A stretch of DNA of 64,000 nucleotides from Oceanivirga miroungae (GTDB taxonomy: Bacteria > Fusobacteriota > Fusobacteriia > Fusobacteriales > Leptotrichiaceae), in contig NZ_CABWIB010000001.1 in NCBI RefSeq assembly GCF_902505095.1, positions 1-64,000 of the forward strand, given 5' to 3'. A model generated the notes under the pieces. That model was not told where the DNA came from and searched no databases. It saw nothing but the letters and a program-made list of their open reading frames with translations. Each line of letters opens with the position of its first letter. Positions within the stretch are counted from its first letter, which is position 1. Position numbers and translations under genes: made by a program. Below, piece after piece: positions 34,481-43,336 of this stretch.

Positions 34481-34786
34481 ATGACAAAAAAAGAATTTAT
34501 AACTGAATATGAAAAATATTTAAATTCTATTTTTATGATAGATGATGATATTAAATTTACAATATTAAAACAAGATTTAGATAATCTTGTAGATGATAAT
34601 AATGCTCAATTTATAGATATGATACTTAAAAGCCTTGATAGATGCTTTATGAAAAAAAATCCTGAAGCTGGTTTTTGCTTTATAGTATTTGATTTTGGAC
34701 ACTTAAACTACGTTCTTGAATTAAGTCTTAAAGATGATAAACTTTATCATTTTACAGATTTTTTTGTAGATTATAAAAAGGAATAA
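34481..34786 (+). CDS. Small protein of unknown function
   Basis: The 101-residue acidic protein (from the ATG at 34481, which follows AGGAAAA) is not a family I know. It has an Asp-rich centre (NSIFMIDDDIKFTILKQD) and a Cys-Phe-Gly segment (GFCFIVFDFGHLNYVLEL). It lies between the PSP1 gene and a methyltransferase gene with 1-5 base spacing, so it is surely expressed with them. An upstream in-frame TTG at 34469 is less likely. Confidence 0.6.
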   Translation: MTKKEFITEYEKYLNSIFMIDDDIKFTILKQDLDNLVDDNNAQFIDMILKSLDRCFMKKNPEAGFCFIVFDFGHLNYVLELSLKDDKLYHFTDFFVDYKKE

Positions 34787-34787
34787 G

Positions 34788-35366
34788 ATGTATATTGAAA
34801 AAATTGATGATTTAGATATCTTAATTGATAGATGCTTTCCTATAACATTTGATGCTATAAGTCTAGTTGAATATATTTTAAATGATAATCTTAGTGAGAA
34901 TCTTTCTATGTGCGAGATAGGTACAGGTAGTGGCTATATATCACTAAAATTAAAAAATTTTTTTAATAATATTGTAGCTGTTGATATAAATAAAGAAGCT
35001 ATTACTATTCTAAATGAAAATTTAAAAAATAATAATATAGAAAATATTAAAGCAATAAATTCTGATATTACTAAATTTAATGGTTCTTTTGATGTAATTG
35101 TATCAAATCCTCCTTTTTTTAAAATGAATGAAGGAAAATTACCAAGTGATGAAATTAAGCTTATTTCTAAATTTGAGTATAAGCTAAATCTAGGTCAGTT
35201 AATAGAAAAAACATTTAACTTACTAAAAAAAGAAGGTATCTTTTATTTTATATACCCTCTTTCACGTAAGGAAGAATTGATATCTAATATTTCTAATTAT
35301 GATGTAGAAATACTAGACATTAAGTTATTTAATAAACGAATTATATTGAAAGCAAAGAAGAATTAA
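34788..35366 (+). CDS. TrmN6/YfiC-like small-domain N6-adenine methyltransferase
   Basis: The 192-residue protein has SAM motif CEIGTGSGYISLKL and catalytic NPPF in VSNPPFFKMNEGK, the set found in tRNA1Val adenine37-N6 methyltransferase and related enzymes. It is shorter than E. coli TrmN6 (about 245), lacking part of the N-terminal region. The substrate is thus inferred. It ends the prfA block; its stop codon overlaps that of the opposite-strand symporter gene. Confidence 0.75.
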   Translation: MYIEKIDDLDILIDRCFPITFDAISLVEYILNDNLSENLSMCEIGTGSGYISLKLKNFFNNIVAVDINKEAITILNENLKNNNIENIKAINSDITKFNGSFDVIVSNPPFFKMNEGKLPSDEIKLISKFEYKLNLGQLIEKTFNLLKKEGIFYFIYPLSRKEELISNISNYDVEILDIKLFNKRIILKAKKN

Positions 35367-35382
35367 TCATTCTTCTTTTTTT
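35355..35382 (+). terminator. Terminator ending the prfA gene block
   Basis: AAGAAGAAT pairs with ATTCTTCTT around a 5-base loop, followed by T residues. The stem covers the overlapping stop codons of the two converging genes, so it may also act on the minus-strand transcript, though less well there. Confidence 0.7.
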
Positions 35383-36697
35383 CATATTCATTTAATTTAT
35401 TTATTGACTCATTTGATAATGGTAAGATTAATAATATGTTTAAAATTGTCATTAGTCCTAATCCAAAGTCAGCTAGTGACCAAATAAATTCATTTTTTAT
35501 CATAGCACCCATATATACCATTAATACGATAAATATTCCATAAAAAATTTCTATTTTTTTACTTTCTTTAATAAAATATAGTGCATTTTTACCATAATAT
35601 GCTACCGCTAGTATTGTACTTAGCGAGAAGAAAAACATTAGTATCACACCAACTATTTCTCCTATAGTTCCTAAGTGGTATCTCATTACATGATTAAATA
35701 ATTCCATTCCAGAAAGTTCTGTTTTTGGCGCTAATAAAATGATGAATGCAGTAGCAGAACAAATAACAAGGGTATCAATAAAAACTCCTATTACTTGTAT
35801 AAATCCTTGTTTTACAGGGTCTGTGTTTGTTACTATACTAGCTGCATAATTTGCATTTCCCGATCCTGCTTCATTTGAAAATAATCCTCTTCTAATACCA
35901 TACATTAAGGCTGTCCCAAATGTCCCACCAAATACTTCTCTTACTCCAAATGCACCTTCAATAATTTCTTTAAATACAGGAATAATACTTTTGTAGTTAT
36001 ATACTAAAATAAATATAACTATAGCTGTATAAAGTATTGCCATAAAAGGAACTATCTTATTTATAGCACTTATTATACTATCTTTTTTCTTATTCTTTGA
36101 AAATAATATTAAAGCTACTAGAATAACTAAAGCTATACTTATATATCTTTTAAAATTTGCTAAATCGTACATATCAGTAATAGAACCTACAATTGAATAA
36201 GACATTACTTGTGTAACTCCTAAATAGCAAATTATAGAAAATATAGCGTACATTAGTCCAATGGATTTTAAATTTAACCTATTTTTGTATATATATGGCG
36301 TTCCTCCTATATATGTATTGTCATTTTTTTTCTCTCTATACATAACTGCTAAACTTGATTCTACAAAGGCTGTTGCTGAACCAAGTATTGCTATTATCCA
36401 CATCCAAAATATTGAACCAGCTCCACCGACTGATATTGCACCTATAACACCTACAATATTTCCAGCACCTACTCTACTTGCGGTAGATAAAAACAAACTT
36501 TCAATAGAACTTATCCCACCTTTTTTAGATTTTTCATTCTCTGTTAAACTTCTAATCATTGAAGGAAATAATCTTATTTGTGCAAACCTTGTCCTTATTG
36601 TTAAATATATTGCTGCTACTAATAGAAGAAAAACTAAAATATTTTTCCCCCATAAAAATTCATTTACAATATTTATTGTTATATATATTATATCCAT
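35363..36697 (-). CDS. AGCS-family sodium:amino-acid symporter
   Basis: The 444-residue protein has about ten transmembrane segments and the AGCS signature SRVGAGNIVGVIGAISVGGAG followed by SIFWMWI, with later RRGLFSNEAGSGNANYA. Such proteins bring alanine or glycine in with sodium. The substrate is inferred from the family. A promoter (TTTACC, 17 bases, TATTAT) lies on the minus strand upstream and AAGGGG before the ATG. Confidence 0.9.
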   Translation of the reverse strand: MDIIYITINIVNEFLWGKNILVFLLLVAAIYLTIRTRFAQIRLFPSMIRSLTENEKSKKGGISSIESLFLSTASRVGAGNIVGVIGAISVGGAGSIFWMWIIAILGSATAFVESSLAVMYREKKNDNTYIGGTPYIYKNRLNLKSIGLMYAIFSIICYLGVTQVMSYSIVGSITDMYDLANFKRYISIALVILVALILFSKNKKKDSIISAINKIVPFMAILYTAIVIFILVYNYKSIIPVFKEIIEGAFGVREVFGGTFGTALMYGIRRGLFSNEAGSGNANYAASIVTNTDPVKQGFIQVIGVFIDTLVICSATAFIILLAPKTELSGMELFNHVMRYHLGTIGEIVGVILMFFFSLSTILAVAYYGKNALYFIKESKKIEIFYGIFIVLMVYMGAMIKNEFIWSLADFGLGLMTILNILLILPLSNESINKLNEYEKKKND

Positions 36698-36727
36698 TTA
36701 TTTCCCCTTAAAAAATTTGTTAATTAA

Positions 36728-36756
36728 TAATACCATATATAGATAAAATGGTAAAA
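36728..36756 (-). promoter_or_regulatory. Promoter of the AGCS symporter gene
   Basis: Minus strand: TTTACC (36751-36756), 17-base spacer, TATTAT (36728-36733) about 30 bases before the ATG. Short inverted repeat ACCAT...ATGGT overlaps it. Confidence 0.5.
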
Positions 36757-36859
36757 TATATTTTACTTATGTAAGCATTAATATTATTAATATTAAAAAT
36801 TTTAATAAAATATACCCATTTTTTATAATTTGACCACTGAAATTTAGGAGGTATTCAAC

Positions 36860-37600
36860 ATGAAATTTTTAAAAAAATTTTTTACAATTTTTATTTTATT
36901 TACAGTCATTGTTTCTTGTACTCATGATAAAGATTATTATAAATCTCACCCCAAAAAAGCTAAAGCAAAGTTACAACAATGCGCTACTTTAGGATTAACT
37001 CAAATTTTAAGCGAAAGTGAGTATATAGAATGTCGTGATGCGCTTGATGGATTATACGAATATACGTATGAGAAAAATATGAAAAAATCCCTTGATGAAT
37101 TAGATGAAGCTATTAAAACTAGTAGAGGTTCTGGTTTATTCAATCCTGAGATTAGTGCTTTATATAATTTGAGATCACAAAAATTCAAAGAAATTAAACC
37201 TTTAATAGAAAAAGAAGCCCTTGATTATTTTAACGCTCTAAAAGCTAAAGGATATATGGCTATAGAAGAAGATGCTAGAAAAAATAGCTATGAAACTTGC
37301 TTTGATGAAGATTCTGACAAAACTTGCTTATTTACTTCTAGATACAAGGAAATTCTTGAAAAAAATATAGATTCTCTTATAAAAGCTGAATATTCTAATA
37401 AATCTTATACTTATTTAAAAAATGAGCTAAAGAAAAAGGAAAATAGCTATGACTATTGGCTTAAAGAAGACGGTAATGGAAATAAATTAAATAATTTAAC
37501 TATTGAATTATTAAAATCAAAAACTAAAATTATAGAGGACTTAATTATAGAAAAATTTCCTCAAGAAAAAAGAGCAAGCTATAATAAGACTAACTATTAA
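36860..37600 (+). CDS. Cys-containing lipoprotein of a local paralogous family
   Basis: The 246-residue protein has a signal peptide ending TVIVSC. The mature part is predicted helical and holds scattered cysteines (QQCAT, IECRD, ETCFDEDSDKTC). The region ETCFDEDSDKTCLF...YLKNELKK resembles part of the 5'-truncated protein at 39138-40331, so the two are likely paralogues. I do not recognise the family. AGGAGG precedes the ATG; a -10-like TATAAT lies at about 36816. It is likely on the cell surface or in the periplasm. Confidence 0.7.
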   Translation: MKFLKKFFTIFILFTVIVSCTHDKDYYKSHPKKAKAKLQQCATLGLTQILSESEYIECRDALDGLYEYTYEKNMKKSLDELDEAIKTSRGSGLFNPEISALYNLRSQKFKEIKPLIEKEALDYFNALKAKGYMAIEEDARKNSYETCFDEDSDKTCLFTSRYKEILEKNIDSLIKAEYSNKSYTYLKNELKKKENSYDYWLKEDGNGNKLNNLTIELLKSKTKIIEDLIIEKFPQEKRASYNKTNY

Positions 37601-37684
37601 AAGTCAATAATAAAATTTAAATAATTATCTTAAAATTTATGCACAACAAAAATAACTATACTAATATAGAATTTTTTGAAATAT

Positions 37685-38857
37685 TTATTTTAGTTCTACA
37701 TAAGGTTCATTCTTTTTTAGAACAGCATAAATAATATGGCACATTTTACGAGCAACAGCATTAACAGCTACTAAATGATGTTTACCTTCAGAACGTTTTT
37801 TATCATAAAACTCTTTGAAAACAGTATCGTTAGTACATGCAATAAATGCAGCTTGAAATAAGGCTTTTCTTAGGTGTGTTGAGCCACGTTTACTTAAATG
37901 TCCATTTGTACCGTTAGATTCTCCTGATTGGGTAACAGTTGAATCTAAACCAGCATAAGCAACAATTTTCTTATCACTAGAAAATTTGTTAATATCACCT
38001 AATTCTGCAAGTATGGTAGCACCTGTTACAGGTCCTATACCAGGAATTGTTAGAATTGGAGTATTTAGGTCTTTGACTATTGACTCTATTTCAGATTCAA
38101 GAAGATCAATTTGTTCTTCAATAACTTTAATTTGTTCAATTAAACATTTAATTTGAATAGAGTAAGAATCAAGAGCAAAATTAATACCAAAGGAAGTTTT
38201 AGCTGCTTTTTTTAGATTGTTTAATTTTACTTTCGCAGAATTTTTAAGAGTAACATTTTTCAATACTTTTTTAAAATCGTTTGCTTTAAGTTTTTTAAAG
38301 TCTTCTGCAGTATTAAAATTAAGAAGTATTTCTTTAGAAGTTTGTCCAAAAATATCACTAAAATGTGATGAATATTCAGGGAATACTTGATCTAAGTTAG
38401 CTATAATTTTTCTTTTTAAATCACTTGTTTGCTCAATTAAATAATGTCTAAATCTAGTCATATTACGTAGATTTAAGTATTTTTCATCAGCAAGTGAAGT
38501 TGTTTCAAAATTGCCGTATCTAATAAAATCAGCAATCATAATAGAATCGATAATATCTGTTTTACGTTTTCTGATTTCAGTAGCACGACGCCAACCATCA
38601 GTTTGAATAGGGTTAATTACAATAATATTAAAACCTTTTTCTATTAGATATGAATATACTGATAGCCAATAATGACCAGTAGCTTCCATACCTACTAGAA
38701 TATCATTTATTGAATATTTTTCTAATTTTTCAATTAAAGAATCAGTACCTTTAATAGAATTGGAAAAAGAATGAGCTTTAAAGATTGTATTACCATTATC
38801 ATCAAGCAATGAAGCAACATGAGTATTTTTAGCAATATCAATACCTAAATAAAACAT
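37685..38857 (-). CDS. IS110-family DEDD transposase
   Basis: The 390-residue protein has the RuvC-like N-terminal domain with GIDIAK, GMEATGHYW and RKRKTDIIDSIMIADF (the D-E-D-D set) and the C-terminal Tnp-20 domain with TIPGIGPVTGATILAELGD and SKRGSTHLRKALFQAA, which holds the catalytic serine region. It looks intact. The start is the ATG at 38857, which has AGGTGA ahead; an in-frame ATG five codons upstream is less well placed. IS110 recombinases are guided by an RNA made from their own non-coding end. Confidence 0.93.
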   Translation of the reverse strand: MFYLGIDIAKNTHVASLLDDNGNTIFKAHSFSNSIKGTDSLIEKLEKYSINDILVGMEATGHYWLSVYSYLIEKGFNIIVINPIQTDGWRRATEIRKRKTDIIDSIMIADFIRYGNFETTSLADEKYLNLRNMTRFRHYLIEQTSDLKRKIIANLDQVFPEYSSHFSDIFGQTSKEILLNFNTAEDFKKLKANDFKKVLKNVTLKNSAKVKLNNLKKAAKTSFGINFALDSYSIQIKCLIEQIKVIEEQIDLLESEIESIVKDLNTPILTIPGIGPVTGATILAELGDINKFSSDKKIVAYAGLDSTVTQSGESNGTNGHLSKRGSTHLRKALFQAAFIACTNDTVFKEFYDKKRSEGKHHLVAVNAVARKMCHIIYAVLKKNEPYVELK

Positions 38858-38884
38858 AAAATCACCTACCATTAATATATTTAT

Positions 38885-39050
38885 AGATAGAAGTCCTCAA
38901 AGGCTGATAAAAGTCACTACCTTGTTCTAAATGCGAAGTACACTAATATGTCAACATCTAACTAATTCGTAAACACTTTATCAGAAGAGGCATCACTCTT
39001 AATAAACGAAGTCAAGCTACAAGGAGTAAACGATGTCACTCTATCTAATT
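38885..39050 (-). ncRNA. Candidate IS110 bridge RNA
   Basis: The stretch upstream of the transposase is clearly less AT-rich than its surroundings and contains repeated AGTGA-type elements and short hairpins such as GAGTGACATCGTTTACTC. A promoter lies just ahead (39057-39085), and the predicted transcript is about 165 bases, ending before the transposase ribosome site. IS110-group elements encode their bridge RNA in this position; the assignment follows from that and from the layout. No loop could be folded by hand with confidence. One segment (TTTACTCCTTGTAG) resembles the flanking target TTACTCCCTTGTA at about 39141-39153. Confidence 0.5.
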
Positions 39051-39056
39051 AAGTAT

Positions 39057-39085
39057 ATTATATATATAAAACAATATATAAACAA
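39057..39085 (-). promoter_or_regulatory. Promoter inside the IS110 non-coding end
   Basis: Minus strand: TTGTTT (39080-39085), 17-base spacer, TATAAT (39057-39062). It would start the candidate bridge RNA near 39050 and may also drive the transposase. Confidence 0.6.
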
Positions 39086-39137
39086 TATTATATAAATAAA
39101 ATTTAACATATAGATTATCTAATTTTAGATAACTATA

Positions 39138-40331
39138 TTATACAAGGGAGTAAGTGACTTTATTAATAAAGACGACGCTGAAATAAAAAAATATCTAGAA
39201 AATAATACTTACAAAGATAACTATTTAGGTGAAACTTGTTACAAAGTAGATGGCGAATCATTTTATGGAGAAGATTGCTCAATTAAAATACAATACATTA
39301 AAGGGGTTGAAAAAATTTATTTGGATAGATTAGATGAAAGCTATAAGAAAAAATATGCAAATTATACTTTTGAACAATTAAGAAAAGTATTCAAAGCATT
39401 TTCAGATAAACACCGTATTGAAAGAAGAGAAAATGACGAAAAAAAAGAAATTTTAGTTTGTGATTATTTTGCAGAAAAAAAATGTGATGAATCTATTTAT
39501 GAAATGAATTTTATTTATAACAAGTTACAAGATGAAGCTAGTAAACTTACAGATAAACACTATAAAGAACTAAGCGAAAAATATAAGGATAAAAGTTGGC
39601 AAGTATATTTATCTCAATATTTATCACTTGTGCCAGATAAATATTTCTATGATTACCGTCACATGAAAATGAATCGTGTTTCTTCATCAAAATATTACGA
39701 GTACTTATTTAATCCTTTAGTAAGAGCAGCTACAATATTATATATTGAAAAAAGAACTTTAGCAGAAAATGAGCTAAAAAATCTTAACGCATTAGATTTA
39801 TATAATAAATTTAAAGAAATTAACCGTGACAAAAGAGAATATACAGCTTATAGTGTATTTTCAGCTGAGTTTGAATCTAGAAGATACGATAACGAAAAGA
39901 CAAAAGAAGAATTAAAAGATGTATCTATAGAAAAGCTTTATGAAATGGCTGACATTGTATTTCCAAATAAATGGTTACATGAAACAATTTCTGACAGATT
40001 GCTAGAAATTTCAAAAGATTATGATGCTAAACAAATTTATGATTTCTATAGTGAAAAATGTCGTAAGAGTTCTTTTTATGAAATTTCTTCAGTTTGTAAA
40101 AAATTAAAAAAAGCTAAAGATAGAAAATTTGACGAGGCTGTACTAACTTATGTAAATAACTTTGACTTATTAAAAAAAGAAGCAAATACTTGTATAAAGA
40201 AAGCTAAAAATGGTAAAAGATGTAATATTAACAATTTTCCATATAATTTAATAAGTAGGGCATTACGTGATCTTGGTTCATATAACTATTACCAAATTGA
40301 ATTATCTAGTAATGCAGAATATATAAAATGA
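39138..40331 (+). pseudogene. 5'-truncated paralogue of the Cys-containing lipoprotein
   Basis: An open frame runs from the IS110 junction to 40331 (about 397 codons), with no convincing start: the first usable codon is a TTG at 39321, and conserved-looking sequence (GETCYKVDGESFYGEDC) lies upstream of it in the same frame. The signal peptide and N-terminus are missing. The N-terminal visible part resembles ETCFDEDSDKTC...YLKNELKK of the protein at 36860-37600. The rest is charged and helical with a few cysteines. A terminator follows. It could still be expressed as a cytoplasmic fragment from TTG. Confidence 0.6.
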
Positions 40332-40341
40332 TAAAAAAATT

Positions 40342-40370
40342 GAGTAAGGACTAAATGCCTTACTCTTTTT
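40342..40370. terminator. Bidirectional terminator between converging genes
   Basis: GAGTAAGG pairs with CCTTACTC around an 8-base loop, with TTTTT after it on the plus strand and a T-rich tract on the minus strand. It serves the truncated paralogue and the outer-membrane protein gene. Confidence 0.8.
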
Positions 40371-42006
40371 ATAATTGATATCCTAAATATACATTAAACA
40401 TTAAATTTACTGATTTTGACATATCACCTTTTACTTTAAGTTCTGGATTAATCATGAATTTATCCACTTTATATTTAGCACCTAATTTTAAAGCATAATC
40501 AAAATAACTTCTTTTAACTGGCTTCTCTTTTTTTTCTTTTACTATTTTTTGATCATTATATGCAAATATAAATACTGGTGTTGCATATATGTCTAAATTA
40601 CTAAGTGCTTTATATGATAATTTAGTTGCTATTGTAAAATCAATTCCAAATCTATGATTTAAGTATACATTTTCTCCTAGATTTACTTTACTTGAATATG
40701 TACCGTAAGCTGATACTATTGGTTCTACATTAAATTTATCAAAGTTAAATACATATGAATATTTAGCGTATATATCTAAGTTGTGATTTTTATATAAAAC
40801 ATTATCAAATTTTTTGAACGCAAATCTATATCTAACAAATCCTAAAAAGTTATCATACATAGTTGTAAATCCTAAAGCTATATTATGTGCATTTGATTTA
40901 TCATATTGAATAAATCCTCCAAGATTTAATTTAATATCTTCTAACATATAGCTTCCACCTAATGTTAATCCACCTAGAGTATTTTTACCTTTATTTAGTT
41001 CTTGATCTAATTTAACATCTACAAACATATTATCTTTTAACTTATCAAATACATTATCATTTTTGTAGTAGAATGCATCTGCATATTTAGAATAGTCTTC
41101 TAGTTTCTCATCTTTAGTTGGTTTATCTATACGTATATTAAGTTCTTCTAGCATAAAACTTTTAGTATTTTCTAAATCAACAGTTTCAAATGTCTCAGTT
41201 GAAATATTTTCTAAATTTTCATCATATATATCTACGTAATTTTTTTTTAATTCCTCTTTTTTACTATTATCAATATCTAGATTTTCTATAAACTTTAATA
41301 ATTCTTTTTTTGTATTTCTATTTGTATTTATTATATTTAAATTTTCTTCTATTTGTTTTAACTCTAATATATTTTTACTGCTTTGTGTTTTATCTTTTAT
41401 TATTTCTTTGTCTTCTGCTTTTATTTTTTCATACTCTTTTATTTTTTCAATAATTTGTTCTCTTTTTCTAGCTTTTTTTTCTTCAGTATTTTCTTTTTCA
41501 TATTTTTCTTCTAATTGATTTTTAAAATTTTCATATGATAATTTCAACTCATCAACTCTATTTAAATCTAATTCACTATATACTCTAATTTTATTAGGTA
41601 ATTTTACATACTCAGATTGTTTTAATTCTATATTTTTAATAGCATCTTCACCTAAATCCTTATATATTAACCTATATCTAGATTTTGAATTTTCAAGTTC
41701 TGTATATTTTTTTTCTACTTCACTCATTTTTTCATCTAAGGATTTTATGAGTTCTTCTATGTTCTTAAAACCTTCTTTACTAGTTTCATTTTCAATTTTT
41801 TTGCTAATTAACTTTTTTTGATTATCAGTTAATTTTTGTGAATTAGCTAGATTAGTTTGTTGATACGCTCTATGTTCTTCTATTGTCTGCGGTTCACGAG
41901 TTGCTATACCAAAACCAGATTCTGCTCCTGGTGCTACACCTTCTATTGAATAAGCAACAAAATTAATTGTAAAAACAAGCAGTAATATTTTTATAACTTT
42001 CTTCAT
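40369..42006 (-). CDS. Coiled-coil outer-membrane beta-barrel protein
   Basis: The 545-residue protein has a signal peptide (about 1-20), a highly charged, probably coiled-coil passenger (about 45-300) rich in Lys and Glu, and a C-terminal barrel (about 325-545) of alternating strands (GGLTLGGSYM, LNLGGFIQYD, FLGFVRYRFAF, NLDIYAKYSYVF) ending FNVYLGYQL. This looks like an autotransporter-like or OmpA-unlike barrel as found in fusobacterial surface proteins, but I see no classical passenger adhesin repeats. It should be outer-membrane located. A promoter TTTTCA-17-TATATT lies upstream. Confidence 0.75.
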   Translation of the reverse strand: MKKVIKILLLVFTINFVAYSIEGVAPGAESGFGIATREPQTIEEHRAYQQTNLANSQKLTDNQKKLISKKIENETSKEGFKNIEELIKSLDEKMSEVEKKYTELENSKSRYRLIYKDLGEDAIKNIELKQSEYVKLPNKIRVYSELDLNRVDELKLSYENFKNQLEEKYEKENTEEKKARKREQIIEKIKEYEKIKAEDKEIIKDKTQSSKNILELKQIEENLNIINTNRNTKKELLKFIENLDIDNSKKEELKKNYVDIYDENLENISTETFETVDLENTKSFMLEELNIRIDKPTKDEKLEDYSKYADAFYYKNDNVFDKLKDNMFVDVKLDQELNKGKNTLGGLTLGGSYMLEDIKLNLGGFIQYDKSNAHNIALGFTTMYDNFLGFVRYRFAFKKFDNVLYKNHNLDIYAKYSYVFNFDKFNVEPIVSAYGTYSSKVNLGENVYLNHRFGIDFTIATKLSYKALSNLDIYATPVFIFAYNDQKIVKEKKEKPVKRSYFDYALKLGAKYKVDKFMINPELKVKGDMSKSVNLMFNVYLGYQL

Positions 42007-42021
42007 TATTCTTCACCTTCC

Positions 42022-42050
42022 AATATATGCTAACATACTTTATGTGAAAA
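42022..42050 (-). promoter_or_regulatory. Possible promoter of the outer-membrane protein gene
   Basis: Minus strand: TTTTCA (42045-42050), 17-base spacer, TATATT (42022-42027), then GGAAGGTGAAG before the ATG at 42006. Confidence 0.45.
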
Positions 42051-42061
42051 ATAAATGATTA

Positions 42062-43261
42062 TTAATTTACTTTATTTATATACTTTTTGTAGAATTCATC
42101 TACATATATAGCAATTGCATTATCTCCAGACACATTTATAGCTGTACCAAAACTATCTTGTGTTATATATAGAGCAATTAATAATGTAGAGAGTGCTCCA
42201 TTTGAACTAATTCCTACCATATATAGAAATGGTAATGCACTCATAACAGCTCCTCCTGGTGCTCCTGGTGCTGCAACCATAGCTATTCCTAGCATGCATA
42301 TAAATGGTATTATTATACCAAATGAATGTGGCATACCCATCATAAGAAGTATTCCCATTATACAACTTGTAAGAGTTATCATACTACCTGATAAATGAAT
42401 TGTAGCACATAGTGGTATAACAAAATTTGCAACTTCTTTTGAAACGCCATTTTTAAGTGCAACTTCCGCATTTACTGGAATTGTTGCTGCTGATGATTGT
42501 GTTCCAACAGCTGTTAAGTATGCTGGTATTTGATTTTTCATAAGTTTAAAAGGATTTTTCTTACTAACAGATCCTGCTATAAAGTACATAACTAACATAT
42601 AGATGTAGTGGATTATAAATATACATAGATATATTTTTATAAATATAGATATAATACTAAATACTTGTCCTGTATAAGCTAATTCTGAGAATATCCCCAG
42701 TATATGAATTGGAAGTAGTGGAATTATAAACTTAGATAATACTAATTTTATAACTTTTTCATATTCATCAAAGACATTAAATAAACTACTTTCCTTATTT
42801 TTAGATTTAATGTAGCTTATTGTAAGCCCTAACATAAACGCTAATACTATAGCCGCTGTTACATCCATAAAAGCTTTTAAAGGTATCGTGAAATAAGGAT
42901 TTACTAAAACTTTACCATCAGATATTTTAGATTGTAATACTTCAACTAATGATGAGTTTATTAATCTTGGGTATACATTTGCAGCTACTGTATAAGAGAA
43001 TAATCCTGCAATTATTGTTGAAATATATGATATACCAGTTGTTAATCCTAATAACTTTCCTGCTCCACTAGATAGTCTTGCTATACCCATTACAACAAAT
43101 CCAACTATCATAAGTGGTATAAAAAATGATAAGAAACTTCCAAAAAATACACTGAAAGTTTTAAATAGTCTAACTACATACAATGGTGTATATTTTCCGA
43201 TTAAAATACCCAGTACTATAGCTACTAATAATTTTGATACTAGTCCAAGTTTTAACTTCAT
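42062..43261 (-). CDS. Dicarboxylate/amino acid:cation symporter (DAACS)
   Basis: A 399-residue membrane protein with the DAACS/GltP pattern: GTQSSAATIPVN (HP1 serine-rich motif), IPLCATIHLSGSMITLT, MVAAPGAPGGAV and the C-terminal DNAIAIYVDEF. It imports glutamate, aspartate, serine/threonine or dicarboxylates with sodium or protons. The substrate is not set by the motifs I can read. The inner ATG at 43261 is chosen because ATGGAGGG at 43273 is its ribosome-binding site. Confidence 0.9.
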   Translation of the reverse strand: MKLKLGLVSKLLVAIVLGILIGKYTPLYVVRLFKTFSVFFGSFLSFFIPLMIVGFVVMGIARLSSGAGKLLGLTTGISYISTIIAGLFSYTVAANVYPRLINSSLVEVLQSKISDGKVLVNPYFTIPLKAFMDVTAAIVLAFMLGLTISYIKSKNKESSLFNVFDEYEKVIKLVLSKFIIPLLPIHILGIFSELAYTGQVFSIISIFIKIYLCIFIIHYIYMLVMYFIAGSVSKKNPFKLMKNQIPAYLTAVGTQSSAATIPVNAEVALKNGVSKEVANFVIPLCATIHLSGSMITLTSCIMGILLMMGMPHSFGIIIPFICMLGIAMVAAPGAPGGAVMSALPFLYMVGISSNGALSTLLIALYITQDSFGTAINVSGDNAIAIYVDEFYKKYINKVN

Positions 43262-43310
43262 AAGTCCCTCCAAATATTTATATTTACAACCATTGTAGCA
43301 TAATACAAAT

Positions 43311-43336
43311 AAAAAAAGTAGGTGTTTTCCTACTTT
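43311..43336 (-). terminator. Terminator of the mnmA-lrgBA gene block
   Basis: On the minus strand AAAGTAGG pairs with CCTACTTT around a 6-base loop, followed by T residues. The stem covers the mnmA stop codon. Confidence 0.8.

Larger units (their letters stand above)
37652..39137 (-). mobile_element. IS110-family insertion sequence
   Basis: About 1.48 kb. A single DEDD transposase gene on the minus strand is preceded by about 280 bases of non-coding DNA and followed by a short end. No long terminal inverted repeats are seen, as is normal for IS110. The 9-base sequence ATAACTATA occurs at both junctions (37652-37660 and 39129-39137) and is the likely shared core. Insertion lies just after one cysteine-containing lipoprotein gene and at the 5' end of its truncated relative. 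Exact boundaries are inferred from the repeat. Confidence 0.75.
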
